Of a stretch of DNA of 64,000 nucleotides, positions 57,334 through 64,000 are shown piece after piece. The stretch spans positions 1-64,000 of the forward strand of contig MLAA01000040.1 in NCBI GenBank assembly GCA_001998905.1, in the 5' to 3' direction. Origin of the DNA: Rodentibacter caecimuris (lineage in GTDB: Bacteria; Pseudomonadota; Gammaproteobacteria; Enterobacterales; Pasteurellaceae). Every line of letters starts with the position of its first letter. Position 1 is the first letter of the stretch. Position numbers and translations under genes: made by a program. The notes beneath the pieces are model-generated. The model was given only the letters and a program-made list of their open reading frames with translations, had not been told where the DNA came from and made no database searches.

Positions 57334-59391
57334 ATGAGTTACCAAGTTTTAGCCAGAAAGTGGAGACCGAAAACCTTTTCCGATGTTGTGGGACAAGAAC
57401 CCGTTTTAGCAGCATTAGCCAATGGTTTACGGCAACATCGCTTACATCATGCTTATTTATTTTCGGGTACTAGAGGGGTTGGAAAAACTTCTATTGCCCG
57501 TTTATTCGCGAAGGGGTTGAACTGCATAAATAATGGAATAACTGCTGATCCTTGTGGGGAATGCGAACATTGTAAAGCTATTGAAGAAGGGCATTTTATT
57601 GATTTAATTGAAATTGATGCCGCTTCTCGTACTAAAGTGGAAGATACCCGAGAATTATTGGATAACGTGCAATATAAACCAGTACAAGGACGTTATAAAG
57701 TATATCTGATTGATGAAGTGCATATGCTTTCTCGTCATTCTTTTAATGCATTATTGAAAACATTGGAAGAACCACCTGAGTACGTTAAATTCCTATTGGC
57801 GACTACGGATCCACAGAAATTGCCTATTACTATTTTGTCTCGTTGTATGCAGTTTCATCTAAAAGCTTTGGAGCAGGCACAAATTAGCCGACATCTTGAA
57901 TATATTCTTAGTCAAGAACATATTCCTTTTGAACATTTGGCATTGGAAAAATTGGCAAAAGCGGCACAGGGCAGTATTCGGGATAGTTTAAGCCTTACGG
58001 ATCAAGCTATTGCTATGAGTAACGGCAATATACGTCTTGATATTGTGAATACAATGTTAGGTTTACTTGATGATAGTCAGCCGATTGATATTTTATATGC
58101 GTTGCAACAAGGTAACGGTGAATCCTTAATGAATGCACTACAATCCGTTGCTGAACAAGGTAGCGATTGGGATGAATTATTGGGGGCGATTGCTGAAAAT
58201 CTGCATAAAATTGCGATGTTGCAATTATTACCAACGCCCCAACAGAGCGAAGATAGTCATCTTGATTTTTTGGCTAAACATATTGCACCGGAAGATGTAC
58301 AGTTTTTCTATCAAATTATAATTTCAGGTCGAAAAGAACTCTTTCTTGCACCAAGTCCTCGAATTGGTGCAGAGATGACATTATTGAGGGCATTGGCATT
58401 TCACCCAAAGTTCCTAACGGCAACACAAAATAAGCATTCTAACGTTCAAAGTGCGGTCGAAACCTCACCTAAATATGTGGATATGCCTGTGTTGTCGCAA
58501 ACTATCAAAGCAAATTATGCAGCTCAACCGAAATCTTCAGGAGCTGGAGTAGATAAATTTTCTCCCCTTTCGGCAGATTCAAGCTTATCTGGCTTAGCCG
58601 CCTTAGATGCACTCAATCATTTACAACAGCTAGAAGAATCGGAAAAACAGCAACATAGGCAAGAGCAAAGCAAAATGGTTGCTGAAACATTAGCTAAAAT
58701 ATCAGCAGAAACTGCGCCAAAAATGACTGAGCTTCCTGTGCGAGAAATGACGCCGCCGAAGAAACGACAGCCCCTTTCCACATCAGTTTCATCGAAGAGG
58801 TTACAAGCTCAATTAGAAAAAGTACAAAATTCTCAGCAAGATAAGGCAGAGTTGGAAGAGGAAGAGCAAGAATTAGCACAAGTGGATTATCAATGGGAAT
58901 GGCGTAATCCAGAATTGGCAAAAGTGGATACGGGTATTAGACCTTCTGAGATTAAATTGGCAATTCTCAATCAAACACCTGAATTGAAGAATAAAATTTT
59001 GGCAATCGTTCGACAAAAAGATCAATGGGCGGATATTGTTGAACGAAGCGGAATAGGTGGTTTTACCAGAGAATTAGCATTGAACTGTTTTATTTTAGAA
59101 CAAAATGAGTCTCAAATGATATTAGGTATTCATTCGAAATATCATTATCTGCAGCAAGAGCAGAATCTTAATAATCTTGCTGAGGCATTAGAGCGGCTAT
59201 ATGAAAAACCGATAACATTACAAATAAAGCAAGATGATCGTGAGATTTTAACCCCTGCATTATATCAGCAAAACGTATATCAAGAACTACGTCAACAGGC
59301 ACAGCAAGCATTGCAGAATGATGCGAAAATTCGGTTATTACAAAAAGAGCTTGCTGCAAAGTTGGATCTTGAAAGTATTCAACCGGTCTAA
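57334..59391 (+). CDS. dnaX: DNA polymerase III tau/gamma subunit
   Basis: This 685-residue clamp-loader ATPase has the start SYQVLARKWRPKTFSDVVGQ, Walker A GTRGVGKTS near residue 45, four zinc cysteines in CINNGITADPCGECEHC, Walker B YLIDEVHMLS and the SRC motif. The long C-terminal region, rich in Gln and Lys, contacts the polymerase and helicase as tau. I looked for the A AAA AAG-type shift site that yields gamma in E. coli and saw none at the expected place near residue 430. An uptake signal lies at 58449-58457. Confidence 0.95.
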   Translation: MSYQVLARKWRPKTFSDVVGQEPVLAALANGLRQHRLHHAYLFSGTRGVGKTSIARLFAKGLNCINNGITADPCGECEHCKAIEEGHFIDLIEIDAASRTKVEDTRELLDNVQYKPVQGRYKVYLIDEVHMLSRHSFNALLKTLEEPPEYVKFLLATTDPQKLPITILSRCMQFHLKALEQAQISRHLEYILSQEHIPFEHLALEKLAKAAQGSIRDSLSLTDQAIAMSNGNIRLDIVNTMLGLLDDSQPIDILYALQQGNGESLMNALQSVAEQGSDWDELLGAIAENLHKIAMLQLLPTPQQSEDSHLDFLAKHIAPEDVQFFYQIIISGRKELFLAPSPRIGAEMTLLRALAFHPKFLTATQNKHSNVQSAVETSPKYVDMPVLSQTIKANYAAQPKSSGAGVDKFSPLSADSSLSGLAALDALNHLQQLEESEKQQHRQEQSKMVAETLAKISAETAPKMTELPVREMTPPKKRQPLSTSVSSKRLQAQLEKVQNSQQDKAELEEEEQELAQVDYQWEWRNPELAKVDTGIRPSEIKLAILNQTPELKNKILAIVRQKDQWADIVERSGIGGFTRELALNCFILEQNESQMILGIHSKYHYLQQEQNLNNLAEALERLYEKPITLQIKQDDREILTPALYQQNVYQELRQQAQQALQNDAKIRLLQKELAAKLDLESIQPV

Positions 59392-59443
59392 TTCAGATTA
59401 TATTTATATAATCAAATCATCTATTAAATAATCTTTAATTCTT

Positions 59444-59472
59444 TTCAATCATAAACGATTGCTTTCTATAAT
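59444..59472 (+). promoter_or_regulatory. Promoter of the amino acid ABC importer
   Basis: TATAAT at 59467-59472 is a perfect -10. A -35 of TTTCAA (59444-59449) is 17 bases upstream. The ATG of the first gene is at 59505. Confidence 0.5.
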
Positions 59473-59504
59473 GGTTGCCATTCGGCAAAGTAAAGAGGAA
59501 AGCA

Positions 59505-60164
59505 ATGAATTGGCAATATATTTGGTCAGTCTTACCTAAATTCGGTGAAGCTGCATTAATGACGCTTCAGCTATCATTTTGGGGGATTTTGTTCTCTTTT
59601 ATTATCGGTTTATTATGTGCTATTGTGATAGTTTATCAGCTCAACGTCTTGATTTTCCCAGTCCGTTTCTATATTGAGCTTTCGCGCAACACCCCTTTGC
59701 TGATTCAAGTTTTTTTCCTGTATTTCGGTTTATCAAAACTGGGTATTAAATTAGACGGTTTTACTTGTGCAGTTCTAGGATTGGCTTTCTTAGGCGGTAG
59801 TTATATGTCGGAAGCAATAAGAGGCGGTTTACAATCAATTTCCAAAGGACAGATTGAATCGGCATTGAGTATCGGGCTAACTCCGTTTCAGGCATTTCGT
59901 TATGTTATTTTTCCACAAGCTCTTTCAGTCTCTATCCCAGCAATTGGTGCAAATTGCTTATTTTTAATTAAAGAAACCTCTGTAGTCAGCGCCATTGCTA
60001 TTGCCGAGTTGATGTTTATGGCAAAAGAAATTATCGGTATGGACTATAAAACTAATGAAGCTTTATTTTTACTGGTTGTTTTTTACTTACTGATTTTATT
60101 ACCGATATCGTTATGGATTAGGTATTTAGAACGTCGTACGAGGAAAGCAAAGTATGGGATTTAA
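59505..60164 (+). CDS. Polar amino acid ABC transporter permease, first subunit
   Basis: This 219-residue HisM-type permease has four to five hydrophobic segments. GEAALMTLQLSFWGI at the start, ELSRNTPLLIQVFFLYFG, and the coupling loop ALSIGLTPFQAFRYVIFPQA identify the family. I start at the ATG at 59505 with GAGGAAA upstream; an in-frame codon at 59475 lies too far up. It overlaps the next permease by 11 bases. With the three genes after it, it forms a complete importer. The substrate may be cystine or glutamine, but this is not proven. Confidence 0.9.
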   Translation: MNWQYIWSVLPKFGEAALMTLQLSFWGILFSFIIGLLCAIVIVYQLNVLIFPVRFYIELSRNTPLLIQVFFLYFGLSKLGIKLDGFTCAVLGLAFLGGSYMSEAIRGGLQSISKGQIESALSIGLTPFQAFRYVIFPQALSVSIPAIGANCLFLIKETSVVSAIAIAELMFMAKEIIGMDYKTNEALFLLVVFYLLILLPISLWIRYLERRTRKAKYGI

Positions 60165-60822
60165 CATTTTATTGGAAGGAACCAATCTTGAACGCTTATT
60201 CGGCGGCTTGTGGATTACGGCTAAAGTGTCTTTTGTTTCAGTGTCTTCTGCCTGTGTTCTAGGTATCATATTTGGTCTTTCTATGACCTCTAAACATTTT
60301 TTAATTAAATCTATAAGCCGTTTTTATCTTGAATTCGTGCGGGTTATACCTTTATTGGTACTATTGTTTGTTGGTTATTTTGGTATTGCAAAATGGTTTA
60401 ATACTCATTTAAGTGGTATTACGGTTTGTATTCTAGTGTTTATTTTCTGGGGAACCGCTGAAATGGGGGATCTGGTTAGGGGAGCACTGACTTCTATTGA
60501 GCAGCATCAAAGGGACTCTGCTTACGCATTGGGACTGACTAAATACCAAACGTTTATTTATGTGCTATTACCGCAAAGTTTAAAGCGCGTAACACCTGGT
60601 GTGATTAATTTGTTTACTAGAATGATCAAAACCAGTTCATTGACAATGTTAATCGGTGTTATAGAAGTTATTAAAGTAGGACAGCAAATTATAGAAGTAT
60701 CGTTATTTCGTGAGCCGACAGCGGCTTTATGGATTTATGGAGGCATTTTTATGTTGTATTTTGCGATCTGTTATCCACTATCATTATTTGCAGGTTATTT
60801 GGAAAATCGTTGGGAAAAATAA
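60154..60822 (+). CDS. Polar amino acid ABC transporter permease, second subunit
   Basis: This 222-residue HisM-type permease pairs with the previous one. [35 protein letters not shown] and the ATPase-contact loop [20 protein letters not shown] are the family markers. Five hydrophobic segments are predicted. Its start lies within the end of the previous gene, so translation is coupled. The two permeases make a heterodimer in the inner membrane. Confidence 0.9.
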   Translation: MGFNILLEGTNLERLFGGLWITAKVSFVSVSSACVLGIIFGLSMTSKHFLIKSISRFYLEFVRVIPLLVLLFVGYFGIAKWFNTHLSGITVCILVFIFWGTAEMGDLVRGALTSIEQHQRDSAYALGLTKYQTFIYVLLPQSLKRVTPGVINLFTRMIKTSSLTMLIGVIEVIKVGQQIIEVSLFREPTAALWIYGGIFMLYFAICYPLSLFAGYLENRWEK

Positions 60823-60833
60823 AGGATCAGAAA

Positions 60834-61598
60834 GTGGCATTATTAGAAGTGAAAGATTTAGTGAAAAGCTACGGAAAAACGACTGCGCTTCGGGGAATTA
60901 ATTTATCCGTCGAAAAGGGGGAAGTCGTAGTTATTCTCGGTCCTTCAGGTTGTGGAAAAAGTACATTTTTACGTTGTATTAACGGATTGGAAGAAATAAA
61001 GATCGGTCAAATTTTTTTACAAAATAGTGGGGTGCTTGGGCAAGATATAAGCTGGGTTGACGTAAGACAACGCATTGGTATGGTATTCCAAAGTTATGAA
61101 CTTTTTTCTCATTTATCAGTGATTGATAATATTCTACTTGGTCCTTTGAAAGTACAAAAACGTTCACGACAAGAAGCGGAACAACAAGCGGATCAATTAT
61201 TGAAGCGAGTAGGGCTATTTGAACGTAAAAATGCGTATCCGAGAGAATTATCTGGAGGACAAAAACAACGTATCGCGATTATACGCTCATTATGTATGAA
61301 TCCGGATATTATGTTATTTGATGAAGTTACCGCCGCATTAGATCCTGAAATGGTACGAGAAGTACTGGAGGTGATTTTAAGTTTAGCAAAAGAAGGAATG
61401 ACAATGTTGATTGTTACTCATGAAATGTCTTTTGCCCGTCAAGTTGCCGATCGTATTGTTTTTATGGACGGTGGAAATATTATTGAACAAAGTACACCTG
61501 CACAATTTTTTTGTAATCCGGTTACGGATCGAGCAAAAACATTTTTAAATATCTTAAATTACGAACCAAGAGGAACTAACTATGAACAAAACATTTAA
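60834..61598 (+). CDS. Polar amino acid ABC transporter ATPase
   Basis: This 254-residue ATPase has Walker [10 protein letters not shown] near residue 36, the signature LSGGQKQR, and Walker [15 protein letters not shown]. The Val after DE replaces the usual Pro of this family (DEPTSALDPE). I use the GTG at 60834 with AAGGA seven bases upstream; the longer frame from 60729 lies inside the permease gene. It overlaps the next gene by 17 bases. It powers the importer from the cytoplasmic side. Confidence 0.9.
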   Translation: MALLEVKDLVKSYGKTTALRGINLSVEKGEVVVILGPSGCGKSTFLRCINGLEEIKIGQIFLQNSGVLGQDISWVDVRQRIGMVFQSYELFSHLSVIDNILLGPLKVQKRSRQEAEQQADQLLKRVGLFERKNAYPRELSGGQKQRIAIIRSLCMNPDIMLFDEVTAALDPEMVREVLEVILSLAKEGMTMLIVTHEMSFARQVADRIVFMDGGNIIEQSTPAQFFCNPVTDRAKTFLNILNYEPRGTNYEQNI

Positions 61599-62430
61599 AA
61601 AATTGACCGCACTTTTATCGACATTAGTATTTACATTAGGATTAAGCGCGTGTAACGAAAAGGAAAGTAATGTTTCGCCTGTTTCAAATATTGAAAAGTT
61701 ACAACAAGCAGATAAAGTTCGCATCGGTATATTTAGTGATAAGCCCCCCTTCGGTTATATAGATAGCCAAGGGAAAAGCCAAGGTTTTGATGTAGAAATT
61801 GCTAAGGTAATCACTAAAGATCTATTAGGTGATGAAAACAAAGTACAGTATGTGTTAGTCGAAGCTGCAAATCGAGTCGAATATTTGCAATCGGATAAGG
61901 TTGATATTATTTTAGCTAACTTCACTGTTACTCCGAGTCGTAGAGAAGTGGTCGATTTTGCTAAACCCTATATGAAGGTAGCATTAGGTATTGTTTCTAA
62001 AAACGGTTCACCTATTACTGATCTGAGCCAACTGGAAGGAAAGACATTGCTAGTTAATAAAGGGACAACGGCTGATGTTTATTTCAGCAAAAATTACCCA
62101 AATATTAAATTATTAAAATTCGAACAAAATACAGAAACTTTTGAAGCTTTGCGTGATGGGAGAGGGGAGGCATTAGCGCACGACAATACGTTATTATTTG
62201 CTTGGGCAAAAGAAAATCCGGAGTTTACCGTGGGTATTAAAAATTTAGGTGAGCAGGATTTTATTGCACCAGCAGTGAAAAAAGGTAACACCGAACTATT
62301 AAATTGGTTAAATATTGAACTTGAGAAGTTAGGAAGAAAGGGAATACTTACACAAGCCTATCAAAAAACCTTATTACCGGTTTATGGAGATAGTATCAAT
62401 GAAAAAGATGTAGTAGTCGACTATCAATAA
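61582..62430 (+). CDS. Amino acid ABC transporter substrate-binding lipoprotein
   Basis: This 282-residue family 3 binding protein carries a lipoprotein signal ending in LSAC (Cys24). The fold shows [26 protein letters not shown] and [32 protein letters not shown] and the RGEALAHDN loop follow. It resembles CjaA-type cysteine-binding and related proteins, so cystine or cysteine is one guess; the ligand is not established. An uptake signal is in the signal peptide (61606-61614). It ends the operon, and a perfect terminator follows. Confidence 0.88.
   Translation: MNKTFKKLTALLSTLVFTLGLSACNEKESNVSPVSNIEKLQQADKVRIGIFSDKPPFGYIDSQGKSQGFDVEIAKVITKDLLGDENKVQYVLVEAANRVEYLQSDKVDIILANFTVTPSRREVVDFAKPYMKVALGIVSKNGSPITDLSQLEGKTLLVNKGTTADVYFSKNYPNIKLLKFEQNTETFEALRDGRGEALAHDNTLLFAWAKENPEFTVGIKNLGEQDFIAPAVKKGNTELLNWLNIELEKLGRKGILTQAYQKTLLPVYGDSINEKDVVVDYQ
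61606..61614 (-). repeat. DNA uptake signal within a second lipoprotein signal peptide
   Basis: ACCGCACTT, read as part of Leu-Thr-Ala-Leu near residue 9-12, the same placement as in the M16 protease gene at 41742. Confidence 0.8.
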
Positions 62431-62446
62431 TTATCTGTGAATAATA

Positions 62447-62475
62447 GAAAAACCTGATTTATGTTCAGGTTTTTC
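62447..62475. terminator. Bidirectional terminator after the ABC operon
   Basis: GAAAAACCTGA (62447-62457) pairs perfectly with TCAGGTTTTTC (62465-62475); the T-rich arm serves the + strand and the A-rich arm gives Ts on the minus strand. It lies between convergent genes. Confidence 0.9.
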
Positions 62476-62489
62476 TTATTGTAAGAATA

Positions 62490-63155
62490 TTATTCTTCAA
62501 TTAGTATTGGATAGAATTTGATAAAATCAGGCAAACGAAAGGCTTTAGTGAAGACTAAAGCATATTTTGAAGAACTCGCATTGTCCGTAATAAAGATTGA
62601 ATCCGGAATTTGCTCGTCTAATCCAAAACGCCATGGATAATCACCTTGGCGAATAATAAAGTAATCGTTTTTGAGGTCAAAAGGTCCGTTAAATTCTTCT
62701 CCGTTATAAATAAAATGGTTTTGTTTAGGTGGGACAGGAAGGATGTCTCCATAGTTGATATTCCAAAAAATATAATTTGAGCCAGTCGGATTTAAAATTG
62801 ATCGATTGGTTTTTTCTTTTTGATTGAATTCAATCGTTTTACCTTCTTGTAACACTAAGGTATGCTTACCTGGTTCAATAATTAGTTTCTTTGTTGAGTT
62901 TGGCGCAAGTATTATTTCTTGCCCATCTAACTTAAAACTGATCTTTTCCATTGTCGGGTTATCGGCATACACCACATTTTTATCATACCAAGCACTTAGT
63001 TGACGGGCATCTGTTGGTGAGTATTTCTCGACAAGATTAACCACAAAATTAGTTTTTCCGTCATCTGCAGTTTCACTGGTTTCTGAACCTTGTAAAAAAA
63101 CAATCGTAGCACCAATAGCACTAATAATTAGTAAAGTGAAAAATTTTTTCATCAT
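62490..63155 (-). CDS. Membrane-anchored or secreted protein of unknown function
   Basis: This 221-residue protein has an N-terminal hydrophobic segment (FFTLLIISAIGATIVF), either a signal anchor or a signal peptide without a clear lipobox. After that it is soluble, with no motif I recognise. Features worth noting are SPTDARQLSAWYDKNVVYAD, LIIEPGKHTLVLQEGKTIEF (a beta-rich PEGA-like stretch) and IRQGDYPWRFGLDEQIPDS. I start at 63155, where two ATGs are adjacent; the longer frame begins with TTG at 63170. It lies 7 bases after the DUF423 gene and is probably cotranscribed with it. Confidence 0.7.
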   Translation of the reverse strand: MMKKFFTLLIISAIGATIVFLQGSETSETADDGKTNFVVNLVEKYSPTDARQLSAWYDKNVVYADNPTMEKISFKLDGQEIILAPNSTKKLIIEPGKHTLVLQEGKTIEFNQKEKTNRSILNPTGSNYIFWNINYGDILPVPPKQNHFIYNGEEFNGPFDLKNDYFIIRQGDYPWRFGLDEQIPDSIFITDNASSSKYALVFTKAFRLPDFIKFYPILIEE

Positions 63156-63162
63156 ATTTTCT

Positions 63163-63570
63163 CTAGTCAATTGGAGTAAAGAGCTGATTTTTGAGTAAGA
63201 TATAAATTAACCCAGACCAACCTATCAAAAATAGAACTCCGCCTATTGGCGTAACCCAGACTAAATTTTGGCTGACGCCTAATGCAACAGCGTATAAGCT
63301 ACCGCTAAAGCATAAAATACCGCTACTCCAACTTATAGCAATAAAATTTAGCATTTTATTAGTCGATGAGGAGCGGGCTGGAATAAGATATTGAAATAGT
63401 CCCAGTGAAAGTAGAGCTACACTATGAAACATCTGGTATTTCAATCCTTTATCAATCCAAGTTAACGCGATAGTTGAAAGATTTTTTTCTAAAACGTGAG
63501 CGGCAAAAGCGCCGAATGCTACGCAAAAAAAGCCGTTTATGGCAGAAAATAAAAGCCATTTATTCTTCAT
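63163..63570 (-). CDS. DUF423-family (UPF0382) membrane protein
   Basis: This 135-residue membrane protein has four predicted helices and the family motif GAFAAHVLEKNL near residue 20, then KGLKYQMFHSVALLSLGL and SGILCFSGSLYAVAL. The family has no known function. It matches H. influenzae HI1073 as I recall, which also lies near an amino acid ABC operon. Its product is an inner-membrane protein. Confidence 0.9.
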   Translation of the reverse strand: MKNKWLLFSAINGFFCVAFGAFAAHVLEKNLSTIALTWIDKGLKYQMFHSVALLSLGLFQYLIPARSSSTNKMLNFIAISWSSGILCFSGSLYAVALGVSQNLVWVTPIGGVLFLIGWSGLIYILLKNQLFTPID

Positions 63571-63635
63571 TTTTGTTCCTTTAAATTCTTTATCAGTACT
63601 GTCTTAGTCAAGTATAGCAGAACGATGTTACTATT

Positions 63636-64000
63636 CTAAGCTGGATATAGATAATTCTTGTTAAAGTGTTTATTAGCCGTCTCCATATTTTCCAACCAGG
63701 CTTGAATTTTGGCTTCGGTTTTCTTTTCGTTATAGCCAAGAGTTGGAAAGAGGCTAAAGTGGTAGAACCATGCTAGATAATCTAACCAAATTCATTTTTC
63801 TTTTTTAAAGTAATGGGCGTATTGTGCATTACCATCGAGGCTTTGTAGGTAATCAACAATAAAGTCCTTGAGTTGCTCATTTTGGTATTCACATACTGGT
63901 CTTTATGTACCTAAAGGAACTTCAACTTTTTTATTACTATAAGGATTTTTATGAAGGATAGTGAAAATAAGGCTGCCCAATGCTTCACGGTACATCTATG
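63636..64000 (-). pseudogene. Decayed reading frame continuing past the right edge
   Basis: On the minus strand one frame ending at the TAG at 63636-63638 reads through about 121 codons to the window edge with only two internal stops, TAA at 63903-63905 and TGA at 63792-63794. The segments are protein-like: REALGSLIFTILHKNPYSNK, then EQLKDFIVDYLQSLDGNAQY, then WLDYLAWFYHFSLFPTLGY and KIQAWLENMETANKHFNKN. I do not recognise the family. Two stops in one frame with the rest intact suggest recent inactivation, and no evidence for readthrough was seen. Confidence 0.6.

Noticed and set aside
57334..59391. Programmed frameshift in dnaX giving a short gamma subunit
   Set aside because: I saw no A AAA AAG-type slippery sequence followed by a stem-loop in the region where E. 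coli has one, so only the long form is called.
63636..64000. Stop-codon readthrough or recoding of the frame at the right edge
   Set aside because: TAA and TGA both occur, no recoding element is visible, and simple inactivation is the better explanation.

Overview
The window is a chromosomal segment of a Pasteurellaceae bacterium. The main evidence is the Haemophilus-type DNA uptake signal core AAGTGCGGT, or its complement ACCGCACTT, of which I located 25 exact copies by eye. The low GC content and the gene neighbourhoods (accA-pdxY-tilS, galR/S-mglBAC-galTKM, rsmC-holD-rimI, trxB-cydDC, fldA-fur, seqA-menE-mscK-aroC-mepA) agree with this. From memory, these blocks match blocks of Haemophilus influenzae Rd in a different order. 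The species cannot be named from the sequence alone; Haemophilus, Aggregatibacter, Avibacterium, Gallibacterium and Pasteurella all remain possible.

Bases 1-11.9 kb hold a surface polysaccharide locus, all on the + strand. It contains a polymerase-like membrane protein cut by the window edge, a Stealth-family sugar-phosphate transferase, a GT2 glycosyltransferase, a DegT-family sugar aminotransferase, an initiating phosphoglycosyltransferase, a WbpM/PglF-type UDP-HexNAc 4,6-dehydratase, an O-antigen ligase-like protein, and rmlB-rmlA-rmlD-rmlC for dTDP-L-rhamnose. The dehydratase, aminotransferase and initiating transferase fit an amino-deoxy sugar as first residue. The first 9.3 kb carry no uptake signal that I could find, which suggests acquired DNA. 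A decayed reading frame lies between rmlD and rmlC.

12-19.3 kb is a minus-strand housekeeping run: PabB and a PabC-like enzyme, a MarC-family protein, tilS, pdxY, accA and znuBC. The divergent mepM follows. 21.1-29.4 kb is a complete galactose module. It comprises the mglBAC transporter, a GalR/GalS repressor and galTKM, with three GalR-type operators and two CRP sites in the two control regions.

29.5-39.1 kb holds a YbhB-like protein, rsmC, a lipoprotein of unknown function, holD, rimI, a frameshifted DUF455 ferritin-like gene, the 4.5S SRP RNA gene, a methyltransferase, cydDC and trxB. Between trxB and cnoX sits a TonB-dependent receptor (39.3-41.6 kb) followed by an M16-family zinc-protease lipoprotein (41.7-44.5 kb), with a Fur-like box in front of the receptor. 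This is the layout of a protease-associated nutrient import system (FusA/FusC, YddB/PqqL type) and is the most interesting system in the window. Its substrate is unknown.

44.5-59.4 kb returns to core genes: cnoX, fldA-fur with a Fur-like palindrome upstream, ybfF, seqA, menE, mscK, aroC, mepA, a TSUP permease, lpxM, apt and dnaX. 59.5-62.4 kb is a complete polar amino acid ABC importer. The window ends with an unrecognised protein, a DUF423 protein and a decayed reading frame running off the right edge.
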